From: Trichostrongylus colubriformis
Lineage: Eukaryota; Nematoda; Chromadorea; Rhabditida; Trichostrongylidae
Assembly: GCA_963978905.1 (NCBI GenBank)
Contig: OZ022257.1
Location: 40,558,203 to 40,622,202 of the forward strand
DNA: 64,000 nt
Direction of reading: 5' to 3'
A program made the position numbers and the translations under genes. Below, piece by piece: positions 50,107 to 61,861 of this stretch. The notes beneath the pieces were generated by a model, which was not told the origin of the DNA, searched no databases, and saw only the letters and a list, made by a program, of their open reading frames with translations. Within the stretch, counting starts at the first letter, position 1; each line of letters begins with the position of its first letter.

Positions 50107-51100
50107 ATACAATACCGCTCGCGTCGCGTGAGTAATTTTCGCCTTGCGACGGTTTGTTCGCGAACAAACCGTCGCATGGTCATAACATCGTTCAATGTGG
50201 ATAAAATGGAAAGTTCTTAGGAGCGTTGGATTTGTCTCGATGCGGCGAGCTCAGAAGTGTATAGAGTGTCAAATTTTGATCAGTAACAGTCCTGGAAATC
50301 GCGCGAAAACGCTCCTAGCGCTTTCCCACGGCCGTGCACGTGAATAGTGCGATGGCGCCATCGATCGTGACCGCTCTCCCAGAGCGTGAACGTGAATCGC
50401 GACGGCCGACAGGAGATTGAGACGTCGATCCACAAAAGGAAACGGCTGGAAATACGAAAATAAGACATTTATTACCACAAAGGTTTTTTGTATGTCGTTC
50501 GATAGCATTTTCTCAGAGGAGTCGAACGGCATACATTTCATTAGGGGATCTCCGTCTGCAGATGAGTTAAGGGATGGTTTTTGTTTAGCAGAGTATACAC
50601 GGAGGCGCTGTTTAGGGCCACACAAAGGAGTAGGGGCTGATCTGAAAGGCTCGAAAGTTCAAAATCCCTACACTTCTGTGAGTTTAGATTGAGATTGTGA
50701 AAAGATTTTAGCTTCAACTTATCAGGTTCCAAAAAAATTTCCCTCCAACATCTCGGAATGTGAAAAAATCGAGTCTGAGAGAACCGAAAACTTGTAGAAT
50801 CTTCTTGTAGAGCTCGACGAGCTGATTACGAAAATGTATACAAGTTCGATAAAATCCAATAAACTATTGATTTATAGCGGAAAAACGCGAAAACGCGTTT
50901 CCGCGCGATTTCCAGGACTGTTTCTGATCAAAATTTGACATTCTATACACTACTGAACTCGCCCCATCGAGACGAATCCAACGCTCCCGAGAAGTTTCCA
51001 TTTTATCCACTTTGAACGATGTTATGACGATGCGACGGTTTGTTTGCGAACAAACCGTCGCAAGGCGAAAATTACTCACGCGATGCGAGCGGTATTGTAT
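50107..51100. repeat. Foldback element with a perfect palindrome inside each arm
   Basis: The arms begin ATACAATACCGCTCGC and end with its complement at 51100, and remain alignable for about 240 bp. Each arm contains a 30-bp palindrome GCGACGGTTTGTTCGCGAAC... (50147-50176 and 51033-51062, one base different). The centre has no transposase. The DNA could form cruciforms at two scales. Confidence 0.8.
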
Positions 51101-51289
51101 TTCTTCCCTGTCACTGACAGAAAACCAACCTCTCAAAGTCAGAGGGATAGTTCGAAGATTGAATAAGTAAAACTTGGCCGTATGAAAATGAGAATGATTC
51201 ATACGAATTAAATGAATAATAGGGGTAAGAGACTGTGTGTGGTGGAACTTACGGTTAGAGACAAGTTACAGCCTTTCAAAATTATTGTA

Positions 51290-51706
51290 AGGTGTAATGC
51301 CAGCAGATTGTAGAATAGTTGTGATATGTGAATGTCGAGGTGTTCAGTAGTGCACTAGTAGAGAATCAACGGAACGAAACGCTTAAAAACCGGAGAAATA
51401 TAAACCCAAAAGCATTCCTTCTCAGTCCTTCGCTTTCACCCTCTGCAACACTAATCGCTAAAGATAAGAGGTAGAAGCAAAGTCGTGAGGCCATGCCAAC
51501 CAGCCGCGACCGTTCTCCACCTCCGCAGTAGCTCGCACAGCAGAAGCGAGGCAGTGTGAAACGCAGCTAAGTGAGATCCTGATAAAGACAAAAGGCGCGC
51601 TTCTTCAACACGATTATCGCACAATTCGTCACTACTGAACTCAATCCTTCTCAAGGACGTGTCCTCGCAGTTCTCATTTTCTCTTTACCCCTAACGGTGC
51701 CCTCAA
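51290..51706. repeat. Family A element, truncated or diverged
   Basis: 'gtgaatgtcgaggtgttcagta' near 51330 and TTTACCCCTAACGGTGCCCT near 51686 are family A words. The left terminus is unclear. Confidence 0.45.
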
Positions 51707-52499
51707 CAAGGTCTTACGCTGGTGGGCAGAACCCTATGGCCGCTTTCTCCCAAAGTGTGTGTCTCACGTGATCCGTATGACCGCCACCAATCACAGATCC
51801 ACGTGACCCAGACTGAAAGCCACTGAAGCGACGCGCAGCCAAACACTTTTTCAGAGAGGTCAACGCAATAAACAAATGTCCCACTTCTAGGGTTTTGGCC
51901 ACTACTTTCCTTCGTTCTACACCTCTACTTTCATCCTTAATGATCGACGAGATTATCATTCACCTGCCTGAAGTGTAAACAGTTCGAAGTATAGTAACTT
52001 CAACTCAATATTCCTTCCTACGCAGTATCCCACTACACATAATACGTATGTTTGTGTGAGTGTGTTTTCGCCTGATTTCACAAAATTCATGTCTCGCATC
52101 GTAGCAAAGCGGGGTTCTGAATTCATAAGAAATATAGGGGATGGTAAGTGAACTCGGTCGTGTAGCCTGATGTTGAATTTTCGCGTGATCGCGAGCGGCA
52201 AGCGCTCACATTACGCACACTTCCTTAAGTTTTACGCCCGCATTAATTATGTATTGATCAAGGTGGTTATCATGTAATGTTGGTTCTTTTACTTTCTATG
52301 CAATTATTTTGTCTTTTAGGGTACAAAGTTACTGTTTTCAAATAATAACGCGATGAACAGCTATTTCTCCAGAGGATCCTCCATCGTACCAGCCCCTTGC
52401 GTCCTGAACGGAATTCCAACCGACCGCGGCAAGTCGCGCTGATGGCGCCGCGGTGCAACGTCGCAAAGCGAAAATTCGACATGGGGCTACACATCCAGG

Positions 52500-53540
52500 A
52501 GACCCCAGCGGTGGTGGATCAAAAGTGATAGCAGCTGATAAGGGCTGATAAGGAGTCTAAAAAGACGAGTGTCACCGAATTCGTTTCTCCTTTCGCGATG
52601 ATTCTAAAGCGGTGATTCCATAGGTGTTTTGAGGGGTGGGACGGGGACATTAATGGTGGGCGTTCGAATTGAAAACAGTTGATAAGATTCGATGAGGAGC
52701 GTCAAAAAACAAGTGTCGTCGAACCCGTCCCGCCTTTCCAACCGGCAGTAGAATGTCCACATTGACAGGTATGGCAGGTACGTGGACCTTAATGGTGAAT
52801 ATCCAAACTGATAGCGGTTGACAGGGGCTAATAAGACTCGCTAGGAAGTAGATAGGATAAAATCCGGTTATTACTACTATACGACTGCTATAGCAAAAAC
52901 GTCTGATAAACGGTGCCATTGGGTGAGTATATTTTATGTTCTGACATCAGCTGCCGATGTATCGACCGCTAAAATGCCTAGCGTTCCAAATAATGATGTA
53001 TGGCAAGCATGTGATCCATTCTTGCATGTGGTACTAGCAACAACGCAAAATAACGACCGCTATATTATGTAAAATTTCAAATAGTGGTGCATGTTTACGA
53101 AAACCATAAGCATACATAACTGGCGTGTGGATATACCACCGACATTGAAGAATTAGACGCTCAGTTACGGATAAATTGTTACCTGCCGATGCAATCGAAC
53201 ACAAAACTATCGATCCCTAAACTATTCGAACTCTCAATAGTGACCACTTCAGCCAAGGAGTTAGATACTTAGTGGACATGTATATTTCATTCTTGATCCA
53301 TTTACATGGACCCTCCTGGGTAACAAGAGGTATCGACCGCTAAATCATCTGAGCCTTTGAAAAAGGTGACTTTGATTTTGCACTCCGATCTCAGTAGCAG
53401 CGGGACGTTTCAACTACTGAATCTCGTAGAATTCCAAATGCTGATAGATATTCGTAGAGATACCAGTTAGGCGAGCGCTTAGCACTGTGCTTACCACAAT
53501 GCGCCATTTTCCCACTACATAATTATGTTGTGTTATTTGC
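52500..53540. repeat. Long dispersed repeat, copy 2
   Basis: Collinear with 33590-35725 but without the mariner-type insertion, so it shows the pre-insertion arrangement. Nothing coding is conserved. Confidence 0.65.
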
Positions 53541-54385
53541 GCAGTACTGTCCTATGGCCCGACTGGTACAGTAATAATAGAGTTAAGAGTATGGTCCGAT
53601 TGATGACTCTTTTTAAATATTTTATCGTGAAAAAGACAGAAAATAACCAAGCACGAAGAGGATCACGCCTTGCTCGAATAACAAACACAAAAAATAGTGA
53701 TATATTTCATTCACTTACAGATGTTAGTAGTAGGACAGAAGAGCTTGTAATTTTGTAAAGACATTGTGTAGCACTGTATCACTAACACTAACATCTGACA
53801 CAATTGGCATCACAGAATAAGCACAAGACATCCTATAAAACTAAAAATCTCTAAAAATACAAGACATGGACGAAGAAGATCCATCGGACAGAAATACATA
53901 TCTTCCGCAACTATGGATATGCGTACGAACGTGAATTTTCGGAAGATGTACGAGAAGGTAAGAAAGATTATTAAAAGATTAAAACGTTTGTCACAGAGGA
54001 CAATACTTCCAATGTTCTATGCTACAACATGTTGGAATGTTCCATTTCACTCGAGAATAACGAATACACTTCTCCTTACTTGTTCCCCATAGTTGCCTTG
54101 TTAGTCTGAAAACAAGTTCCTCATTGCATGAAGTTATATAAATTAAGCTACCTATTCAAAGACATCGGAAAGGGGTTATCTGGCCTACGGTGAAACACTT
54201 GAAGTTCGGAAGAGACGAAAATTGCACACACAACGCTTTTATCGCGCTAAAACGCCGAAATCGTAATCCACTCTCTGTTTCATTCAGATTGGATGCTTTT
54301 TCCAACCATTAACTCCTTTCTACACTTACTCCCTCGCTTACCCTGTCTTTCACTGCTACACTAGTTTGCTGTTCTCTGTTATTTC
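53541..54385. other. Intergenic stretch downstream of vha-4, nothing recognised
   Basis: AT-rich DNA with short ORFs only. Neither strand shows a supported exon. Confidence 0.45.
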
Positions 54386-54639
54386 CTTGAAGACACCGGT
54401 AGGGGGTAATTTTGGCTTACGGTAGAACAAACGTAGTGTTGACGAGTTTAAGTGGCCGCCGTTGCACAAACTGGCCAATTTGACGGCTTGGCATGGTGCC
54501 AAAAAGAGACGCTTCTATTATAAAGTTTTTTTTTCCTTTCACTTTTTACTTTGTTCTTTCTTATATTGTTTCTAGATACAAAATGCTCATTTCTTTGCAT
54601 CTTCCTCTTGTTTCGGACCCCTTCCGGTTCCTCTAAAGG
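54386..54639. repeat. Family A miniature element, short copy
   Basis: GAAGACACCGGTAGGGGGTA at the left and CTTCCGGTTCCTCTAAAGGC at the right. It is the inverse of parts of 14365-14830. It overlaps the region where a last vha-4 exon would be sought. Confidence 0.55.
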
Positions 54640-54817
54640 CACGCGCCATATTGCAATAGCACACCATGGCGCGCTTCTGAATGCGAGCTTCGTCTACCGT
54701 TATCTCTTGTGAGTACCAATGTACCAATTCTCGTCTACAGAGAACGGTGCTTTCAATCCCACTTCCCTTCCTTGCACCTGCTCTCCTTGCCTTTGAGGAT
54801 GAAACCAATTACATGCT

Positions 54818-57474
54818 TCAGACACATTCGTTGAAACGTTGATGATAACATTCGTGAATTGGACGTACCTGTACAATACCAATGATCATTCCAAAAAGAC
54901 CAATGGCAGATGCGAAAATCTCTATGATTAAAATCTTTACAAAGAGAGCGGGATTCGCTGCATCAGCAATAGCGGCACCAGATCCGACGATACCTGCAGC
55001 GTTATGATAATATACACACAGCAAAAGAAAAGTGGATATGGATTGACGGATAAGAATAGAACACATACCAACAGCCAGACCACATACAAGATTGCTGAAA
55101 CCAACAGTGAGGCCACCACCAAAAATCATGTAACCAGCAGCAAGGTTACGAGCAAGAATAGCCACTTGGTCCGGCTGAGATAAGTCAAGCTCTTCACGTT
55201 TGAAGTCCTGAAAAAAAAACATGATACCACAACGCCTTCTCTGCAACCTGTCCATGCCTTTCCACTAAATAGAAAACAAGAATATCGAAGGAGTGCAAAA
55301 GAGAAAAAACTGGAGGATTTCGGGTTCTGTAACACCAGCAATATTTCGAAGTTTATATGTTTATCTCCAACCATTGTAGTTTTTTAGAATAGAATTCATA
55401 TAGCAAGGATTCATATAGCGATGGAACGACAAGGAAGGTAAAAAGTATTTTGGTCTGCTACTTCTATCTGGAATGTCTACCCAAGGGTAACATGACTGAA
55501 GTATCGCGGTGAACAGCCCTCCGCTTCACCAAGTCTCTGTCACTAATTACGAAATCAGTGGCGCAACTTTGCACCATTCAACGAGATAATCTCCGTCATC
55601 GCAATGAGAAGCGTATATTTATAAGCGCGCAGCTGCTGGTGGATGAAAACAACCCTCGAAAGTACCTTGGAGGTTATTGACACTGTACCAACCGATCAAT
55701 ACGTCAGCAACTGCGACAAACTGCTTAAGAAAAGTCTATTGGTCCCCAATGCGTCTAGTGGTGTCTTGAACAAGCTTTTACAAAACTTAATCATGACAGT
55801 CATTTAGTAAACATCGTAATTGATGAAAACGGACAACAGAAGAAGAAAAAACTAATAGTACAACTGACATTTTTATATCGCGCTTAACTTGGACATAGTC
55901 GACACATTATCAAAACAGCTAGTAGTATCAAATGGCCGATAAACACGGTAGTCATAGAGCGCACTATGAGTTTTGGGCTCCGTATTTTACGGAGGTTTCT
56001 TATCCATTTCGTTTGTCAAATAACCTGTATTTTATGGCACAGCATGCGGAGAAATTCTTCAAGAATCGTAAAGACCCCTTTCGCAACAAGGGGTCGCGCC
56101 ACTTGCGAAAAAATTCAGAAGAGTGAGGTACACCTAATTATTTTTGCAAAACTGATCAGAGTTGTTTCGCGGATTACTGACAAATGATCTATACAGCAAA
56201 ACCTTCGACTGCAACGGCTCTCTTTTAGGGAGACGTCAAATGAAATGCTGCTCACTAGGAGAGCACTTGTAGATGGAGCTCGAGACAGTTCCATTCTGTG
56301 CTTCATTTTCACTTTTAGCGGAACAACGCCACAAACAAAACATAGTTGTTGAAACAATACAAGCAGCAAAAAACCATTCAAAAAATTGTAGCAGACATTT
56401 ACAAAAGTAATCAAATGAAAAACTTATAACTCACAGCCATCTTTCCGACGAAGACAAAGGCCATAATGATACCGAAAATAGCCACCGCCTCGCAGAAAAT
56501 GATAGAAACCAAGTTCTTCGTTCGAATTCTGGGTGCCTTAACGCCACCACCAAGAATAGAAGAACCAGTTGTGAAGATACCCCTGAAACAATATTCTAAA
56601 TAAAAGTCAGACAACAAACACCAGTCGAAATGGATTTCCATATTATTTCATTCGCTAGTTGTGGTTTTTCGGGCAACTTCGAAGGTCGTAACAGTTACAC
56701 CAAGCGTTTTCTACACAAAACGAAAATCCGGGTGATCTACTACTAACTCAGGGTGGTGTCCTGGGCTAATTAATTCGAAACAGCTCAACCAAAACACGCC
56801 AATAAAGATGAGGGGGAGGGAACGACATGGTGAAACGATTATAAGCCAGAGGCGCAGATTTCGTGAGAGATTTTGAAGTGGATGAACCAACTGTGTACCT
56901 CTTCCCACCTTCTTCTTCGGAGCTATCATAGCATTGGGGCATCAGGGTATGTTCTTTTACGAAAACCATTGCCCCTTCTGTTATTTTCATACGATCTACC
57001 ACTGCAACGGTAGTGAAGTATTGGCAGTAACTGACAACTTCAAAAATGGGTCTCACAATAGCCACCCTTCACGAAAAATATTCGGAAATGTGAGCTAAAC
57101 ATTTATTCCCATGCAAAACATGGATTAAAGCTTGACAGCTGAATTACTATTACTCACCATCCAGCTCCAAGCACAGATAACGAAAGTGAGAAGCCTATTC
57201 CCAGACCGGCCCACATGTGTGGTGATGTGCTAGTAAGGAACCATCCAATATCAAATCTGTGTCCTTGACCAGTTAACATGTAGTAGAGACCTAGGAGATC
57301 GAAGTATGAAAATAATTTTTCCAATATAAGACGCAAGACTCCACGCGTGATCAACGAATAAAACAGAAAACAAAAACAAAAGAATCACTATGCAACCCTA
57401 CCTACACCGATAAAAACTGCTGTAGAGATGACGATGACGGCTCCCGTCGTTTTCAGAATGGCCCCGGCTGCCAT
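54818..57474 (-). CDS. vha-4: V-ATPase V0 proteolipid subunit c'' (21 kDa)
   Basis: Five exons join in perfect phase: 57402-57474, 57158-57290, 56435-56582, 55069-55207 and 54869-54993 (206 codons). The reading frame then continues to a stop at 54818 unless a GTACGT donor at 54868 is used. The protein is hydrophobic with four to five membrane helices. Signatures: [59 protein letters not shown] (buried Glu of the proton-carrying helix), [39 protein letters not shown] and [12 protein letters not shown] (second buried Glu). Family knowledge: c'' is part of the rotating proteolipid ring that moves protons into lysosomes, secretory vesicles and, in worms, the excretory system. The start [11 protein letters not shown] is chosen because a TTGCAG acceptor lies one base upstream. 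Only the last residues are uncertain. Confidence 0.95.
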
Positions 57475-57484
57475 CCTGCAATGT
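57475..57484 (-). promoter_or_regulatory. Splice acceptor just 5' of the vha-4 start codon (possible spliced-leader site)
   Basis: On the minus strand a pyrimidine-rich run and TTGCAG end one base before the ATG at 57474. In nematodes such an acceptor with no upstream coding exon usually receives a spliced leader. An intron in the 5' UTR would look the same. Confidence 0.5.
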
Positions 57485-58041
57485 GATACATTAAATCAAA
57501 AAGTGGAAAATGGCTACATAATGTCGATGAAACGGGACAAAAAAGTCGATAACAAGCTGCAAATGCACACGAGCGCTCTACTGGAGACCATTTTCTGCTC
57601 TCAGTCGATCTTGCGGCGCGGTCGTTACGCCACGGCAAATCACTAGCACGCGACACGAACTCATTTCTCTCGCGTTTGCACCCTCTATTTCTTCGATTGT
57701 TGCGCCCACCGTGTCACGTAAAAGTACCGCAGTTGCCCTAGTAATTACGTACGACGACCTCTCGTTACCGTAAAGTCACGCGCAATTTTTTTTTTGCACA
57801 GGAAGATTATGGGGGGTAAGCAAACCACATAGCAAAGGACAGTGACTCTTGAGCAAATGTACACATGCATTACCACCCCTCCACACTAATCCAGCCCGTT
57901 TTTCAGCGCAGTCGCTGCGAATTCTTCACCTTCTCTGCTTTCCAACACTTCTTTACCTTCTTACTCGTCTTGTACTCGTTGCAACTCATGACATCGGTTC
58001 AAATAGGCGACTCTTGGCCCGTTGCAGAAGTGGGGAACCGG

Positions 58042-58272
58042 GGGTGAGGCTACCTACGCCGGAAAATCGCGTGGCCGCCGCGGCGAGCGGCGCGGCCGGC
58101 ACGAGTGCCAGTGGCAGGGCATGGCAGTCTTCAAGCGGGACAGTGTGGCATGGGTGGAAGCGCAGAGGTGACGTAGCCGCGCTCTGCCGGGCTCCCAAGA
58201 ACAATCGACTCGCAAGTCGTACTGGTGGCGCCGTGAGTGCGACGCCGCAAAGTGATTTGCCGGCGTAAGTAG
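58042..58272. repeat. Family F miniature element
   Basis: 'aggctacctacgccggaaaatcgcg' faces 'cgccggcgtaagtagcct' (diverged ends). The interior blocks GTGGCAGGGCATGGCAG and TCGTACTGGTGGCGCCG are shared with 47541-47763. Confidence 0.7.
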
Positions 58273-59170
58273 CCTCACCCGGGAGCCCGGAGTCGCGCAT
58301 TGCAAGGGAAAGAAGTTCCGATCTGGGGGCTAATATGGGGTGCTTAGCTTGCCACTTTTGGGTAGAACGTGACCCTTGTAGCGCCGTTAAAGCGATACGT
58401 CAACAGTAGCGCGACCTAGAGACAGACGCTTGTATTTTAACAACCCTAGGTACCATCAAAAATCCGCGACTGTGAACGACAGCGACCGAAGTTCATCCTC
58501 TCCTTCACAGAGCGACGAAACGGTAAAGCGTGCGCGAGCAGACACGAGAGCCGTTCTCTTTTGCTGTTTGAATTGCTTTACTTAGATTATCAAACAGAAA
58601 AATTCGTCGAATCACTTTCCTATGTAGGTCGTAGTGCCCAAACTGGCTACTAGGGGAACAAGGTGACTCAGATACCTTGCGAATAGGACCACATACAAAA
58701 ATGGGATAACCCCCCATTTTGGTTAAATCTCACTTATCAAGCAGCCCTCTCATTCCCCCTCCTTTTTACTCCCTTTTGAAGGGATAGCCTGCATTTCTTC
58801 ACAGCCGCGAGTGCAGCAGATGGATGAAGGACTTTAAACTCGTTCTCTAGAACTGTTTTCTCTAGAGACAACAACGGAACAAACTTTCATGGAGCATAGG
58901 ATTTAAATGAACAAATTGTTTGAGTAATTTATGTCCCAGGGCAAAGGCCACAGGCTCTCACAGGGTCGGAGGCCTAGGTCAAACAGTGTGTCCCAACCTA
59001 CACCCGGTATAGACGAGAGCAGGAAAATGGGCACGATATGCGCGCGAGTTTGAAATCGATATCAAGATATGCGCCAGCCGTAAACTGCGCGAGGGTACGT
59101 GCCATAACAGCAAATTAGCGCAACGGCGTCCGGGCGATGCGATGAGTGCGAGCTTGAAGCGACGAATATA

Positions 59171-60417
59171 TGGTTGAGCAGAAAGTCTTGACCGGTATCT
59201 CGCTTTTATTTCAAAAAGTCATACTTTTACAACAATACAAGCTCAATCAACTACATACTCTCCATCATTATCTAGAACATATGTCCAGCGATCGGGCAGT
59301 TTTTCGATCCCCCTGGCCCAGAACTGCGACGACTGCGACTCGAAAAAGTGGACGACTTCAGTTTCGAGTTCCGACTGCTCATTGAATTGCCTGTTGCGAA
59401 GATGAAGCTTCAAGGCGCGAAACAGGTGGTAGTCGGATGGAGCCAAGTCTGGAGAATAAGGGGGGTGTGGTAAGACCTCCCATCCAAGTTCGGCAATTTT
59501 CTGGCGGCTCTGTTTCGCGATGTGGGGTCGGGCGTTGTCGTGGAGTAGGCAGACTTTGTGACGTTTGGGGCGTTTCAGGCGAATGGAATCGGCCAACTTC
59601 TGAAGCTGAGCAGCGTACATCTCACCCGTTACTGTGGTGCCATAAGGAAGAAACTCGTAGTAAAGCATTCCCATGGAATCCCATCAGCAACAGAGTAGGA
59701 CCTTCTTTCCGCGTTGGGCACCTGTACGCTTTGCTGTAGGTGGTACCCCGTGAGGCAGCCACTGACGTTGTCGCGTGTTGTTGATATAAAGGACCCAGCT
59801 CTCGTCCCCAGTGACAATGTCCTTCAGCAAGTCGTTTCTGGACGAAGAAGCAAAGACTCGCATACGCTGATTCTCGACGCTCTGTCCGATTGTCGTAGAT
59901 CGTGTGGGATCCATCTCGAAAGCACACTGCGGTAACCAAAGCCGTGAAGGCGGTCCACTACGGTCCTTTGGCTGCATCCGAGTGTCGTTGATAATTTCCG
60001 AGTGGTAGCATACGGCTCCTCTTCTAAGGCGCTGCGCAGGGTTTCGTCGTCCACGACAGTGGGGCGTCCGGAACGAGGTTGGTCTTCGAAGGAGATATCT
60101 CCTTTTCGGAAGCGCTGGTACAAACGGCGAACCGTTGATTCGGAGATGACATTACTCTTGAATGCAGCGCAGATATTGGCAGTAGCTGTCGTCGATCCGT
60201 GGTCTTGCAGGAACTCGTAGTAGACAATGGCCCGCAGATGGCTCTGATCGATTGAGATCATGATTACTTCATAACAGTACGCATGCGTTTATATAGGTCT
60301 CCAGGTGAAGCTTCGAGAACTTTCTATCGAACCTTGGTGCTGCCGCATCACCACGTCGCTTTTAAGAATTTAGAGAGAATGTAGAAAAAACCGGTCAGGA
60401 CTTTCTGCTCAACCCAA
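59171..60417 (-). mobile_element. mariner transposon with frame-broken transposase
   Basis: The inverted ends GGTTGAGCAGAAAGTC..TGACCGGT (59173-59196) and complement (60391-60415) are flanked by TA (59169-59170 and 60418-60419). The transposase reads from ATG 60261: HLRAIVYYEFLQDHGS and TVRRLYQRFRKGDISFEDQP (helix-turn-helix). A frame change near 59840 leads to DIVTGDESWVLYIN (first catalytic Asp). A second change near 59690 leads to CLLHDNARPH and YSPDLAPSDYHLF. The second and third Asp are separated by 34 residues, the D,D34D signature of mariner. The stop is at 59243. The two frame breaks make it inactive as read. At about 1.25 kb, its size and host suggest the hookworm 'bandit' group, but I cannot verify that. 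Confidence 0.9.
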
Positions 60418-60824
60418 TAGTTGGGTCCAAGCTACTCTGCCCTATGCCCTGTTTTGGGTTGGGGATATATTTTGCGATTGGCAGGATGGTAGGAACCGGT
60501 AAAATAGCACACTTTAGTAAGATTGCGCCTGACAACACATGAGATTCTGCAGATCGATACGCTAATCCTTAGTCGGAGTGCACACGGTAAAACAATCGCA
60601 TGATATAACTTCACCGTTAGTTATGAAATACGGTATCGCTTTAGGACCAAACTACATAGGGCGCCTCAAACTCGCACACATCGCGTCGCGCGTCTCACAC
60701 AGTCACAGTCACGCGAACATTCTGTCCTAATGGCGCACACCGCGCAAACAACAATTACGAAGCGACTTCACCGAGAAAAAACCGAAGACATGCAAGAAAC
60801 GGAGCGATATAACCTGGACATCAT

Positions 60825-61050
60825 GCAGAGGGGTGTGTTCAGATAGCCACGCCACGTTCACTCGCGACGCCACCAGCACAACTCGCAGTATCGCTTGCCC
60901 TTGGGAGCCGGCCGAGCGTGACTGCGTCACGTCTGCGCTTCCACTCATGCCACACTGCCTCGTTTGAAGGCTGCCATGCCCTGCCACTGGCACTCGCACC
61001 CGCCGCGGGCGGTCACGCGATTCGCTGTCACATCTGCACACACCCCATGC
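60825..61050. repeat. Family F miniature element, inverted copy
   Basis: It ends 'gcgattcgctgtcacatctg', with internal 'ctgccatgccctgccactgg' and 'ccacactgcctcgtttgaag', the complements of family F blocks at 47541. The left end is diverged. Confidence 0.65.
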
Positions 61051-61278
61051 AGAGAGCTCCCGAAAAAGTAGTAATTAATCAGCGTTGCTTCGTTGCCTTA
61101 TATTTAAGATAGTCTACTCTACTATCACTAATCTTTCTGGCATAGCCGCGCTGTGAACATTCCCTATGAGTCACCGGCAACATTGCTCACTGCATTTGCT
61201 ACAGTAAGTTTTTGAAAGGTCTCTCTCAGTGTGACCTAGACACTTCACGCTCGCTGCTAGTCGAAAACGCATCACTCT

Positions 61279-61612
61279 TATGGGCACCGGTAGGTGGCAG
61301 TTTCACCACGAATTCTCTTTCTTTCCCGGTCATTCGGGTTTAGAAGATAATCTGTGTTGAAACTGGCATTGAGAAAGCGTGCCAGAGCTGCAGCGCTTCA
61401 CTGAATGAGTTGTGGGCTGGCGGGACAACGTTAGCCCTTCGCCGTCTGCATCTACCATCAGCGGCTAGTGATGCGGAGGAAGCGAAAGGGTCGCAGAGAG
61501 GGGGAGGCTTATTTCTAGAGTTTTTAAGAATTTCATCCTTATCTCTTTGCCGTTGCACTACTCACTATCAGCGCTTCAACTTTCATATTTCTTAATCGCC
61601 CAGGATTACCCC
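61279..61612. repeat. Family A element, diverged
   Basis: GGGCACCGGTAGGTGGCAGT at the left and ATTACCCC at the right. The interior is unrelated to other copies at sight. Confidence 0.35.
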
Positions 61613-61861
61613 TTTCGATGACTTGAATCACGTTGCTCGGTCATGACATGTCATTATTTACCGAAGACTATCCCACAGCGAAAATTATGTTTCTGCCATC
61701 ATACATAATGCTTTTTATGAACAAGAAGGAGACGACAGAATGCTAATGAAGTAGAAGAGGGGATGCAGGCACTGATTGTTGCGTTCTCGATACCGTTCTA
61801 CAGACGTCAGTTTGTACTCTCATGTATATTTTTACCTAAATCTTACTTGAGAGGAGTACAG

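Noticed and set aside
55932..56126. 64-codon plus-strand ORF inside a vha-4 intron
   Set aside because: Single short frame with no splice sites or motif; it contains a small palindrome (gacccctttcgcaacaaggggtc).
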